A stretch of DNA of 12,371 nt, from assembly GCA_001791115.1 (NCBI GenBank), contig MGDZ01000007.1, positions 1-12,371 of the forward strand, read 5' to 3'. The position numbers were made by a program, and so were the translations under genes. Positions 5,066 through 12,371 of the stretch are shown one piece after another. The notes under the pieces are model-generated. The model had not been told where the DNA came from. It searched no databases and saw only the letters and a list, made by a program, of their open reading frames with translations. Origin of the DNA: Candidatus Uhrbacteria bacterium RIFCSPHIGHO2_02_FULL_57_19. GTDB lineage: Bacteria; Patescibacteriota; Patescibacteriia; 2-12-FULL-57-11. How positions within the stretch are numbered: position 1 is the first letter of the stretch; each line of letters begins with the position of its first letter.

Positions 5066-7348
5066 TCACCCGCGGGGGCGGAACGGGAATCCGCGGCGAG
5101 GGCCGCGGTCGCCGCCTCGCGGAGGGCCGCCGCGCTGGGGCGGAGTCGGCGGGGCATCGGGGCTGGCCGCCTGCCGAACGGAGAGATTGATGCGGCCCAT
5201 GGAGTCAATCTCGATTACCTTGACCATGACCTCATCCCCGATATTGACCGCGTCGCGGACAGTGGCCACCCGTCCTTCGGAGAGTTCCGAGATGTGCACC
5301 AGCCCTTCTTGTTTGGGGAGAATCTCGACAAAGGCCCCGAAGTCCATCAGCCGGGTAACTTTGCCCTTGAATACCTCGCCCACCTTGACCTCGCGGGTCA
5401 GGTTTTTCACCCAGTCCACGGCTTTGGCCATGGACTCGGCGTTGGTTGAGGTGATCATCACCAGCCCGTCGTTTTCGATGTCGATATCCACTCCGGTTTT
5501 GTCGATGATTTCGTTGATCACCTTGCCGCCGGGACCGATGACGTCGCGGATGCGGTCGGGGTTGATGCGGAAGGAGACGATGCGCGGGGCGAAGGGGGAG
5601 AGTTCGGCCCGGGGCGCGGAGATAACCTTGTCCATCGAATCCAGAATATTGAATCTGGCCTGGCGCGCCTGGGTAAGCGTCTCGCGCACCATCTTTGGCG
5701 TTAGGCCGACGGTTTTGGTGTCCAGCTGAATGGCGGTGATCCCTGCCCGGGTGCCGGCTATCTTGAAGTCCATTCCTCCTTTGCCGTCCTCCAGGTCTTG
5801 GATGTCAGTGATGATTTTGTAGTTTTTTTCAGGCGCCTGGGTGTCGCTCGAGGCCAGGCCCATAGCCACGCCGGCCACACTGGCGGCAATCGGCACTCCG
5901 GCGTCCATAAGCGCCAGCGAACTGCCGCAGGTCGAGGCCATGGAGCTAGAGCCGTTGGAGGCCATGACTTCCGAGACCACCCGGATGGTGTAAGGGAAGG
6001 GCTCGATTTCGGGGAGCACCGGGGCCACGGCCTTCTCAGCCAGCGCCCCGTGGCCGATGTCCCGGCGGCCCGGACCGCGCAGCGGCCCGGCTTCGCCCAC
6101 CGAGAAGGGCGGGAAGTTGTAATGGTGGAAGTAGCGTTTCTTGCCGGAGAATTCGATGCCCTCGATGAGCTGGACGTCGCCCGGCGCGCCGAGCGTGACC
6201 ACGCTCATCACCTGGGTGTCGCCGCGCTGGAACAGTCCCGAGCCGTGCACTCGCGGAAGCACGCCGGTCTCGACCGAGAGCGTCCGGACGTCGCGAAGTC
6301 CGCGGCCGTCCACCCGCTTCTCGTCTTCGAGGATGGCTCTCATCACCTCGGCCTCGATCCATTCTTTGACGGCATTGGCGGCTTTCCCGCGGTTTTCCTT
6401 GCCGATTTCTTTTTCCAAGAGATGGTTGTCAACGTCCTTGAGGAGCGCGCCTTTGGCCGAGGCTCGGTCCGATTTGTTCATCTTGGGATCGGCAAACAGC
6501 GCCTCGCGGATTTTAGGAGTGATGAATTTTCGGGTTTCGGAGAGCACGGCCTCCAGTTCTTCGCGGGCCTTCATTTCCAGATCAGTAGCCGGAAGGACGA
6601 TTGGCCGTTTCGGTTTTCCGACTGTATCGCGGACCTTGGAGATGAGATCAATGACCTTGCCCAGATGCTTTTGACCGAACTCGACGGCCTCGGCCATGAC
6701 ATCCTCGGACACCTGTTTGGCGCCGGCCTCGAGCATGATCACCCGTTCCGGGGTTCCGGCCACCACCAAATCCAGCTCGCTTTTTTCTCGAGCAGCGAAG
6801 GTGGGATTCAAAACCCACTCGGCGCGGCCGCCGTCTTCCGAGGGGATTCGCCCGACCCGGACAGAGGCGATTGGTCCGTTCCAAGGGATGTCGGAAACGG
6901 CCAAGGCGGCCGAGGCGGCGGCGAAACCCGGAACGTCGGAGTCGTTTTCCTGGTCAACCGAAAGCACCGAGACAATCACCTGGACGTCGGTGCGGATCCG
7001 CTCATCAAAAAGAGGCCGGAGCGCCCGGTCGATCATCCTTCCGGTGAGGATGGCGTCGTCCGAGGGCCGGCCCTCGCGTTTCATGAATCGCGAGCTCTTG
7101 ATCATGCCCGCGGCGTAGAGTTTTTCTTCGAGATCAACCATCAGCGGGAAGTAATCAATGCCTTCCCGCGTTCGAGCGGTCATTACTGCCGTGGCCAGAA
7201 CCACGGTGTCGCCGTATCTGGCGACCACCGCGCCGTTGGCCTGGTTGGCCAGTTTTCCTACCTCCATCGAGAGCGTGCGTCCGCCCCATTCCATCTCGAA
7301 TCTCTTCACGTCCATACGTGTTTTCGCGCTCTCGCCGCCAGACATCAT
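5066..7348 (-). CDS. pnp: Polyribonucleotide nucleotidyltransferase (PNPase)
   Basis: This 760-residue enzyme degrades RNA 3' to 5' by phosphorolysis and forms a trimeric ring. Domains in order: first RNase PH-like (about 14-155), helical linker (about 250-335), second RNase PH-like with the active site (about 340-560), KH (about 590-650, GxxG loop G605-P-G-G), and S1 (about 655-725). Catalytic residues by alignment from memory with E. coli D486, D492 and K494 are D521, D527 and K529 in EDGKGGMDFK. The phosphate-binding SNGSSSMAS is at 464-472. The tail after 730 is Pro/Gly/Arg-rich, which may bind RNA or membranes. The ATG at 7348 is one choice; the ATG at 7315 (MDVKRFEMEW) fits the usual family N-terminus better and is equally possible. 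It follows rpsO and the NYN nuclease gene in one apparent operon. Confidence 0.97.
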   Translation of the reverse strand: MMSGGESAKTRMDVKRFEMEWGGRTLSMEVGKLANQANGAVVARYGDTVVLATAVMTARTREGIDYFPLMVDLEEKLYAAGMIKSSRFMKREGRPSDDAILTGRMIDRALRPLFDERIRTDVQVIVSVLSVDQENDSDVPGFAAASAALAVSDIPWNGPIASVRVGRIPSEDGGRAEWVLNPTFAAREKSELDLVVAGTPERVIMLEAGAKQVSEDVMAEAVEFGQKHLGKVIDLISKVRDTVGKPKRPIVLPATDLEMKAREELEAVLSETRKFITPKIREALFADPKMNKSDRASAKGALLKDVDNHLLEKEIGKENRGKAANAVKEWIEAEVMRAILEDEKRVDGRGLRDVRTLSVETGVLPRVHGSGLFQRGDTQVMSVVTLGAPGDVQLIEGIEFSGKKRYFHHYNFPPFSVGEAGPLRGPGRRDIGHGALAEKAVAPVLPEIEPFPYTIRVVSEVMASNGSSSMASTCGSSLALMDAGVPIAASVAGVAMGLASSDTQAPEKNYKIITDIQDLEDGKGGMDFKIAGTRAGITAIQLDTKTVGLTPKMVRETLTQARQARFNILDSMDKVISAPRAELSPFAPRIVSFRINPDRIRDVIGPGGKVINEIIDKTGVDIDIENDGLVMITSTNAESMAKAVDWVKNLTREVKVGEVFKGKVTRLMDFGAFVEILPKQEGLVHISELSEGRVATVRDAVNIGDEVMVKVIEIDSMGRINLSVRQAASPDAPPTPPQRGGPPRGGDRGPRRGFPFRPRG

Positions 7349-7388
7349 CCGCCCGTTGCGATCCGAAGACCGTAAGAGGATGTTTGTC

Positions 7389-7405
7389 CGGCGACCAGAA
7401 CGCCG
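7389..7405 (-). promoter_or_regulatory. Hairpin in the NYN-pnp gap
   Basis: CGGCG (7389-7393) pairs with CGCCG (7401-7405) around a 7-nt loop, just after the NYN stop and about 40 nt before pnp. No U-run follows, so it is not a terminator. A processing or PNPase autoregulatory hairpin, as in the enterobacterial rpsO-pnp leader, is a guess by analogy. Confidence 0.35.
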
Positions 7406-7409
7406 TTAA

Positions 7410-7970
7410 TTAGACCGGTTCCTTTTTTCCGCCGCTCCTAATGATCATGGCTCGGCCCGCCCGCCCGCGTCCGGCGCCGATCAGGTAGCGATCGGGGTCG
7501 GCTGAAAGGTCCATGAATCCGTCGGTCATCTCGATCAGTTTCGACGAGGTCGTCGAGCGGAAAGAAACGACTTCAACCTGGCGGCCCTGATTCCGCAGGT
7601 ATTCGGCTAGCGGAATGAAGTCGCCGTCGCCGGAAACCAGGATGACCACGTCCAGGAGATCGGCGATGCGGATGGCATCCACGGCGATGCCCACGTCCCA
7701 ATCGGCTTTCTTGGCGCCGCCGAAGAATTCCTGAAGCTCCTTTTCCTTGGTTTCAATCCCCACCGCGGCCAAGGCCTCAAAGAACGGTTTCTCCTCGCCG
7801 GTTTTGGTTTTGACCACGTAGGCGATGGCCCGCACCAGCTGCCGGCCGTCCACCGCGTCCTCGAGGAGATTCTTGAAATTCACCCGGGCATTGTGGACAT
7901 TCTTGGCCGAGTGATACATGTTGGCCGCGTCGATGAAAACTCCCACGCGCTGGGAAGGATGCTTGATCAT
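7410..7970 (-). CDS. NYN (LabA/PIN-like) domain ribonuclease
   Basis: This 186-residue protein is almost entirely one NYN domain of the PIN-like nuclease fold. The acidic active-site pattern is complete: D14 in VFIDAANM, D92 and D98 in ADWDVGIAVDAI, and D115/D117 in VSGDGDF. The family acts on RNA with divalent metal; the substrate here is unknown. The C-terminus (after about 165) is a basic GRGRAGRAMIIRSGGKK tail that could bind RNA. I start it at the ATG at 7970 rather than at the GTG at 7991, because the seven extra codons are made of the neighbouring period-7 repeat and precede the conserved fold. It lies between rpsO and pnp, so it may work in RNA turnover with PNPase; that is inference from position. 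Confidence 0.88.
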   Translation of the reverse strand: MIKHPSQRVGVFIDAANMYHSAKNVHNARVNFKNLLEDAVDGRQLVRAIAYVVKTKTGEEKPFFEALAAVGIETKEKELQEFFGGAKKADWDVGIAVDAIRIADLLDVVILVSGDGDFIPLAEYLRNQGRQVEVVSFRSTTSSKLIEMTDGFMDLSADPDRYLIGAGRGRAGRAMIIRSGGKKEPV

Positions 7971-7980
7971 AAAAATCGGT

Positions 7981-8043
7981 CTACGGTCCACCGTCTACAG
8001 ACTACAGTCCGGCCGTAGACCGTAGTCGGTAGTCCGTAGTCTT
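7981..8043. repeat. Period-7 repeat that inverts at its centre (CTACGGT / TAGTCCG), nine units
   Basis: In steps of seven from 7981 the units are CTACGGT, CCACCGT, CTACAGA, CTACAGT, then CCGGCCG at the centre, then TAGACCG, TAGTCGG, TAGTCCG and TAGTC plus two bases. The second half is the first half's motif in reverse complement, so the array can fold on itself: GGTCTACGG (7978-7986) pairs exactly with CCGTAGACC (8013-8021), and GACTAC (8000-8005) with GTAGTC (8022-8027). It fills the rpsO-NYN gap and touches the rpsO stop codon. No U-run follows, so it is not a classical terminator. Confidence 0.75.
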
Positions 8044-8305
8044 ACTTAAGTTTCAATTTCTCAACGAGCGTGGCGTAGGCCTGCTCATCCTCGCGCTCCA
8101 GGTACTTCAAAAGCCGCCGGCGCTCGCTCACCTTTTTGAGGAGACCGCGGCGGCTCGAGAAATCCTTTTTGTGGCTTTTCAAATGCTCCGCGAGCTGTTT
8201 GATCTCTTCGGAAAGAATCGCGATCTGAACCTGCGGGGATCCGGTATCAGTGGCGTGGACCTTATATTTTTCGATGATCCTTTCTTTGAGCTTTTTCTCC
8301 AACAT
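8042..8305 (-). CDS. rpsO: Small ribosomal subunit protein S15
   Basis: This 87-residue protein is normal length for S15, which binds the central domain of 16S rRNA early in 30S assembly. The hallmark HATDTGSPQVQIAILSEEI (about 17-35), the H-x-x-x-H-x-x-D-F-S-S-R-R region (about 41-53) and the RRRLLKYL segment (about 62-69) are intact. The ATG at 8305 lies 7 nt after a stable hairpin (8313-8369) and has only a weak GGGAA ahead of it. It heads the operon with the NYN nuclease gene and pnp, echoing the widespread rpsO-pnp pair. Confidence 0.97.
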   Translation of the reverse strand: MLEKKLKERIIEKYKVHATDTGSPQVQIAILSEEIKQLAEHLKSHKKDFSSRRGLLKKVSERRRLLKYLEREDEQAYATLVEKLKLK

Positions 8306-8312
8306 AGTTCCC

Positions 8313-8369
8313 GACGGGCGGCCAAGCTGCCGGATCCGAGTGGATCTGCGGTCAGCCGAGTCCGCCGTC
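8313..8369 (-). promoter_or_regulatory. rpsO: rpsO leader hairpin, candidate S15 autoregulatory element
   Basis: Plus-strand GACGGGCGG (8313-8321) pairs with CCGCCGTC (8362-8369) with one bulged base; inside, GCTG (8326-8329) pairs with CAGC (8353-8356), and GGATCC (8332-8337) with GGATCT (8342-8347) around a GAGT loop. The resulting 57-nt interrupted hairpin ends 7 nt before the start codon, where it could block initiation. S15 leaders are known to differ between phyla, so lack of a textbook match is not a strong objection. Confidence 0.5.
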
Positions 8370-8392
8370 TCAGGTAAGAAATGAACAGCCCC

Positions 8393-8421
8393 AAACTACC
8401 ACAAGGGCCAGTCCCTGGCAA
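8393..8421 (-). promoter_or_regulatory. Weak candidate promoter for rpsO
   Basis: On the minus strand TTGCCA (8416-8421) and TAGTTT (8393-8398) are 17 bp apart. Transcription would start near 8386 and include the whole leader hairpin. The -10 is poor, so this is only the best of several weak options between the upstream terminator and rpsO. Confidence 0.3.
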
Positions 8422-8462
8422 GAGGTTGGGATAAAAAAGACCCAAGCGCAGCGACCGGAATC

Positions 8463-8490
8463 AAAAAACCCACAGCGAAGCGGTGGGTTT
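8463..8490 (-). terminator. Intrinsic terminator of the ABC exporter operon
   Basis: AAACCCAC (8466-8473) pairs with GTGGGTTT (8483-8490), with an inner GC/GC pair and GAA loop. Read leftward the stem is followed by a run of six T (8468-8463). It starts 10 nt after the permease stop codon. Confidence 0.85.
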
Positions 8491-8499
8491 AGGGGAGTT

Positions 8500-9699
8500 T
8501 TATTCGTACTGCAACGCCTCCACAGGTTCGAGGCGGGCCGCCCGGCGGGCCGGGAGCAGTCCGGAGAGAGTGCCCAGAGCCAGGGCGAAGAAGATCATTT
8601 GGGCGACCAAGAGGGGCCGCAGGCTGACATCCAGGAAGACGAAGCCCTGGGAAGCGGCGACGAACTCCGCGCCGTATCCTAAAGCCGTCCCCAGCGCCAC
8701 CCCAGCCGCGCCGCCGACTAATCCGATTATTCCTGACTCGATGAGGAAAATAATCAGGATGTCCCGTCGCGAGGCGCCCACGGCCTTCATCACTCCTATG
8801 TCGCGGGTCCGTTCCATCACTGACATGTACATGGTGTTCATGATGCCGATGCCGCCGACCAAGAGGGCCACCGAGGCGATGGCCGAGAGCGCCAGCTCCA
8901 GCACGCCGATGATGTTGCCCACCAGCCGGGCGGCTTTTCCGCTGGTGAACACCGAGAACCGTTCCAGGCCGACCTGCTGTTCGAGGCGGTAGCGGATGTC
9001 CTCGGCCAGGTCGTCGAGCGACAACCCCGGCTCGGCCTTGACCACGATGCTGCGGATATTGTCCCGGACGCCGGTCAGACTGCGGAAATTTTCCAGTGAG
9101 ATGAAAACTGAGCGGTCGTGGGTTTCCTCGCCGATTAGTTTCATGATTCCTACCACTGTGAATTTGCGGCCGTGGACAATGACCTCGTCGCCGAGGCGCG
9201 CGTCCTCATCAAAACGCTTGTAAGCCACGCTGTGGCCCAAAATGATTTCCCGACTGTGTTCGGATGCCGGCCAGCGGCCTTCGGACAGGCGGAATCCCTG
9301 TGATCCTTCGAAGACAATCTTCATTTCCTCCAGCGGCTGGGCGTGAAGGTTGATGGTCTTCTGCTGGCCGCCGAACTCCATCATACTCAGCCGTTCGACA
9401 ATGGGCATGGCGGTCTCTACTCCGGCCACCTCGCGGACCGCGGCGGCGTCTTTGTCGCGCAGAGCATCGCCTAAAATGGCGCTCATGATGGGATTTCCTT
9501 CCTCTCCGGGGAGCACGTAGATCAGGTCCGAGCCGAACTGCTGCAGCTGTCCGGCCACGGCGGCGCGCAGACCGCTGCCCAGGAGAAGCAAGGCCAAGAT
9601 CATGGCCACGCCGATGACAATCCCGAGCGCGGTCAGCCAGCTGCGCAGCTGGCGGTAGCGCAGGTTGTTGAGGGTCAGGATGAAAAATCGGTAGATCAT
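8500..9699 (-). CDS. ABC exporter permease, MacB/FtsX type
   Basis: This 399-residue permease has the MacB-like plan: one membrane segment (about 22-43), a large extracytoplasmic MacB_PCD domain (about 45-255), then three membrane segments (about 262-288, 316-345 and 362-383) forming the FtsX domain. The signature GGIGIMNTMYMSVMERTRDIG (282-302), followed by MKAVGASRRDI, is the cytoplasmic coupling helix region of MacB-type exporters, and the C-terminus PARRAARLEPVEALQYE is typical. It begins 13 nt after the ATPase stop. Such permeases do not carry substrate through the membrane as a channel but work by long-range motion (mechanotransmission). Substrate is unknown; peptides, lipoproteins and drugs are family precedents. 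Confidence 0.93.
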   Translation of the reverse strand: MIYRFFILTLNNLRYRQLRSWLTALGIVIGVAMILALLLLGSGLRAAVAGQLQQFGSDLIYVLPGEEGNPIMSAILGDALRDKDAAAVREVAGVETAMPIVERLSMMEFGGQQKTINLHAQPLEEMKIVFEGSQGFRLSEGRWPASEHSREIILGHSVAYKRFDEDARLGDEVIVHGRKFTVVGIMKLIGEETHDRSVFISLENFRSLTGVRDNIRSIVVKAEPGLSLDDLAEDIRYRLEQQVGLERFSVFTSGKAARLVGNIIGVLELALSAIASVALLVGGIGIMNTMYMSVMERTRDIGVMKAVGASRRDILIIFLIESGIIGLVGGAAGVALGTALGYGAEFVAASQGFVFLDVSLRPLLVAQMIFFALALGTLSGLLPARRAARLEPVEALQYE

Positions 9700-9712
9700 G
9701 GGATTGAGGGGT

Positions 9713-10597
<885 letters not shown>

Positions 10598-10609
10598 ATC
10601 TTCTTCGTT

Positions 10610-12298
10610 TTAAAGTTCGCGCACCGAAAGGATCACCTGGTCACCCTCGGAAAGGCCGGAAAGGATTTCAATGTCGTCTTTGCTTTTGAGTCCGACAGTC
10701 ACCGGACGTTCGACAATCCGGCCGGCTTGGAGCACGCGCACCGTGGATTGTCCGTCCGCGGTGGTCACCGCGCGGAGAGGGAGAAAGAGAGTGTCGTCGC
10801 GACGGTCGGTCTCGATGGCCAGATCGGCGGTCATGCCGGGTTTGATTGCCGAGTCGGTCGGATCGAGAACCGCGGTGACTATATAGTAGATATCGCCTTC
10901 TTTGATTTTTTCCGTCGGGTCGATTTTTACTGCCTTGCCGGAGAAGGACTGTTCCAAGCCGAAGGCATCGAAAGTGGTCCGGACAGGATCGCCGATGGAG
11001 ATTGAGGCGATGTCCAGTTCGGAGACATCGGCTTTGATCTCGAAATCATTGATTGAGATGAGGGAGACGACCGTCGCTCCGGCCGATGGTTTTTCCCCGA
11101 CCTTGCCTTCCACCGCAGTGATGGTTCCGGCCATCGGCGCCTGGAGGACGGCATCGGAGATTTTTTTGTCGATGGCCGCGATGTCCGAGCGGGCCTCGTC
11201 TATCTCCGCCCGGAAAAGAGCCAAGTCCACTTCGCGCGGCCCGGCCTGGGCCACGGCCAGATTATCCTTGGCGGTCTCCAAATCGCCCTCGGCCTGGGTA
11301 ACCGCGCTCTCGGCTACTCGCCGGGCGGCATTGGCCGAGTCCACATCAGATTGAGCGTCGTTGATATTTTTCTGATTGGTTACCTTCTGTCCGGAGATGT
11401 TGGTTATGGCGGTGGTTATGTTGGTCAAGTTGGTATCCACCGCGGCCCTTTCGGTGTCCACCGTGGTATTGTCGGCCGAGGAGGCATTGATTGTCGAGTC
11501 GTCCATGCTAGTCCGCAAGATGAGGATCTTCTCCCTGATCACGGCCAGGGAATCGCGGATAGAGGACAGGGCGGCGTCAATTTTGGCCTGGGTCGGATCG
11601 GCCACCGCGGCGTTGACCGCGTCATTGGCCGGGCCAAAGGCGTTGCGCGCCGCTGTCTCGGCATCCTTGACCTCATTGGCCAGCGAGACGGTTCCGTAAA
11701 AGTACTTTTCCTGCATGTCATTTAACGTCCGGATGGCTTTGTCGTTTTCGGTCTGGGCCGTTTTGGCGGTTTCCAGGGCGTCAGAATATTTTTTATTCAG
11801 GTCGTCGATGGCTTTGGATTGAACATCCGTCAGCGTCCGCTCGGCGTTGGCCAGAGTCACCATTGCTTCGTCTTTTTTAATACGGGCGTTGGCCAGAGAT
11901 ATCTGAGCGTTGGCCACCGCGGTTTGGGCCACCTGGATTTCCTCCTCGGGATTTCCGGCCTTGGACTGGGCCAGTTTGGCCTGGGCTAGGCGCAGGCGGG
12001 CTGAAGCGGCGCTCCGGTCGATCTCAAAAGAGCGCGTTTCCAAAGCGGCCAAGACATCATTCTCGGCCACCCGGTCGCCGACCCGCACCCGCATTTCCTT
12101 GATCGTTCCGGAATTCAGGAATCCCAAGTCGATTTCCTCGCTGGGTTCCACATGTCCGACCACGGAAACGACGGCGACGACCTCGCCGCGCCGCACCTCG
12201 GCGAAGCGGTATTCAATCTCCGGCCCGCGGCGCAGGTAGAAGAAGGCCGCGGCTCCGGCGGTTAACAGCAGAATGATGATAATCAGAAGGCGTTTCAT
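10610..12298 (-). CDS. HlyD/MacA-type membrane-fusion (adaptor) protein with very long coiled coil
   Basis: This 562-residue protein starts with an uncleaved-looking membrane anchor (residues 4-21). Next come a barrel-sandwich (lipoyl-like) half near 45-90 and a long helical hairpin (about 92-380) rich in Ala, Asp, Lys and Glu heptads with an Asn/Thr-rich middle (about 270-315). Then come the second lipoyl half (LQAPMAGTITAVEGKVGE, about 390-407), a beta-barrel domain and a membrane-proximal domain ending in GLSEGDQVILSVREL. E. coli MacA has about 370 residues, so the hairpin is unusually long. No TolC-like gene is near, and if the host lacks an outer membrane the hairpin must reach something else, such as the S-layer or a host cell. 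First gene of the exporter operon; the ATG follows the -10 box by only 8 nt. Confidence 0.9.
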   Translation of the reverse strand: MKRLLIIIILLLTAGAAAFFYLRRGPEIEYRFAEVRRGEVVAVVSVVGHVEPSEEIDLGFLNSGTIKEMRVRVGDRVAENDVLAALETRSFEIDRSAASARLRLAQAKLAQSKAGNPEEEIQVAQTAVANAQISLANARIKKDEAMVTLANAERTLTDVQSKAIDDLNKKYSDALETAKTAQTENDKAIRTLNDMQEKYFYGTVSLANEVKDAETAARNAFGPANDAVNAAVADPTQAKIDAALSSIRDSLAVIREKILILRTSMDDSTINASSADNTTVDTERAAVDTNLTNITTAITNISGQKVTNQKNINDAQSDVDSANAARRVAESAVTQAEGDLETAKDNLAVAQAGPREVDLALFRAEIDEARSDIAAIDKKISDAVLQAPMAGTITAVEGKVGEKPSAGATVVSLISINDFEIKADVSELDIASISIGDPVRTTFDAFGLEQSFSGKAVKIDPTEKIKEGDIYYIVTAVLDPTDSAIKPGMTADLAIETDRRDDTLFLPLRAVTTADGQSTVRVLQAGRIVERPVTVGLKSKDDIEILSGLSEGDQVILSVREL

Positions 12299-12306
12299 TC
12301 ATCAAT

Positions 12307-12335
12307 ATTATACACCCTAGTCTCTAAGAGACGAA
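12307..12335 (-). promoter_or_regulatory. Promoter of the ABC exporter operon (leaderless start)
   Basis: A perfect TATAAT (minus strand, 12307-12312) lies 8 nt before the ATG of the adaptor gene. The -35 region 17 bp upstream (12330-12335, TTCGTC) is poor and overlaps a palindrome, as expected for a promoter needing or blocked by a regulator. Transcription should start within a base or two of the ATG. Confidence 0.6.
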
Positions 12336-12357
12336 AACGAGATTGTCTCTTAGAGAC
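12320..12357. promoter_or_regulatory. Double palindromic operator (GTCTCTAAGAGAC and GTCTCTTAGAGAC)
   Basis: Two 13-bp palindromes, 12320-12332 and 12345-12357, are reverse complements of each other, each with GTCTC and GAGAC half-sites around TAA or TTA. Their centres are 25 bp apart. GAGATTGTCTC (12339-12349 region) links them with a further inverted repeat. The first overlaps the -35/spacer of the exporter promoter, the second lies just upstream: the classical layout for a dimeric repressor. The regulator gene is not in the window. Confidence 0.7.
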
Positions 12358-12371
12358 GAATAAATAAAAAG

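Noticed and set aside
5062..5208. 49-codon N-terminal extension of the gene downstream of pnp
   Set aside because: It overlaps the pnp coding end in another frame; the ATG at 5061 is followed by a proper membrane anchor and is 4 nt from the pnp stop.
5798..7375. 525-codon open frame on the plus strand opposite pnp
   Set aside because: It is antisense to a certain PNPase gene in GC-rich DNA; the translation is rich in His/Asp/Arg/Gly without recognisable domains, the usual signature of a shadow frame.
7971..7991. GTG start for the NYN protein adding seven residues
   Set aside because: These codons consist of period-7 repeat sequence plus spacer; the ATG at 7970 leads directly into the conserved fold.
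7978..8043. CRISPR array
   Set aside because: Units are 7 bp without spacers and the array inverts at its centre; no cas genes are near.

Overview
The gene content and style suggest a member of the Candidate Phyla Radiation (Patescibacteria, Parcubacteria-like). The genes are compact, most starts lack a clear Shine-Dalgarno sequence, there is a short TraR/DksA zinc-finger protein and a single-domain-rich core operon, and the intergenic DNA carries GCCTGCC/GGCAGGC palindromes and period-7 repeats. This is inference from sequence feel, not a phylogenetic result. Every convincing gene is on the minus strand, so transcription runs from high to low coordinates.

Right end (12371 to 8463): an operator-rich promoter drives a three-gene MacA/MacB-type ABC exporter: a long membrane-fusion (adaptor) protein, an ATPase with an N-terminal YHS domain and a His-rich tail, and an FtsX/MacB-like permease. 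It closes with a clear intrinsic terminator. The start codon sits about where transcription should begin, so the mRNA is probably leaderless.

Middle (8460 to 4210): an RNA-processing operon, rpsO (S15) - NYN-domain nuclease - pnp (PNPase) - membrane-anchored protein of unknown function. The classical rpsO-pnp pair is split by the NYN gene. A hairpin in front of rpsO looks like an S15 autoregulatory leader. A period-7 repeat that inverts on itself lies between rpsO and the NYN gene.

Non-coding block (4209 to 3453): about 760 bp without a credible gene. It holds (a) a cluster of five DnaA-box-like 9-mers, two of them perfect and forming an inverted pair; (b) a near-consensus sigma-70 promoter pointing left; (c) a roughly 490-nt RNA with about ten local helices, including a cUUCGg tetraloop and a GAGA (GNRA) tetraloop that exist only on the minus strand; and (d) a terminator-like helix that competes with the GNRA hairpin, followed by a three-way junction in front of the TraR/DksA gene. 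I could not match this RNA to RNase P, tmRNA, SRP or 6S RNA. It is the best candidate in the window for something undescribed.

Next (3452 to 1373): traR/dksA-like zinc-finger gene, lspA (signal peptidase II) and a LivJ-like ligand-binding protein, apparently one operon, ending in an intrinsic terminator. A second period-7 repeat fills the gap between the first two genes.

Left end (1334 to 1): an AT-richer, probably acquired two-gene module, a MerR-type HTH fused to a GHKL ATPase followed by a STAS-like DUF4325 protein (cut by the window edge). A 201-bp MITE-like element with imperfect terminal inverted repeats and a TTTA target duplication has inserted exactly between the two genes. Conceptual excision restores a 6-nt gap.
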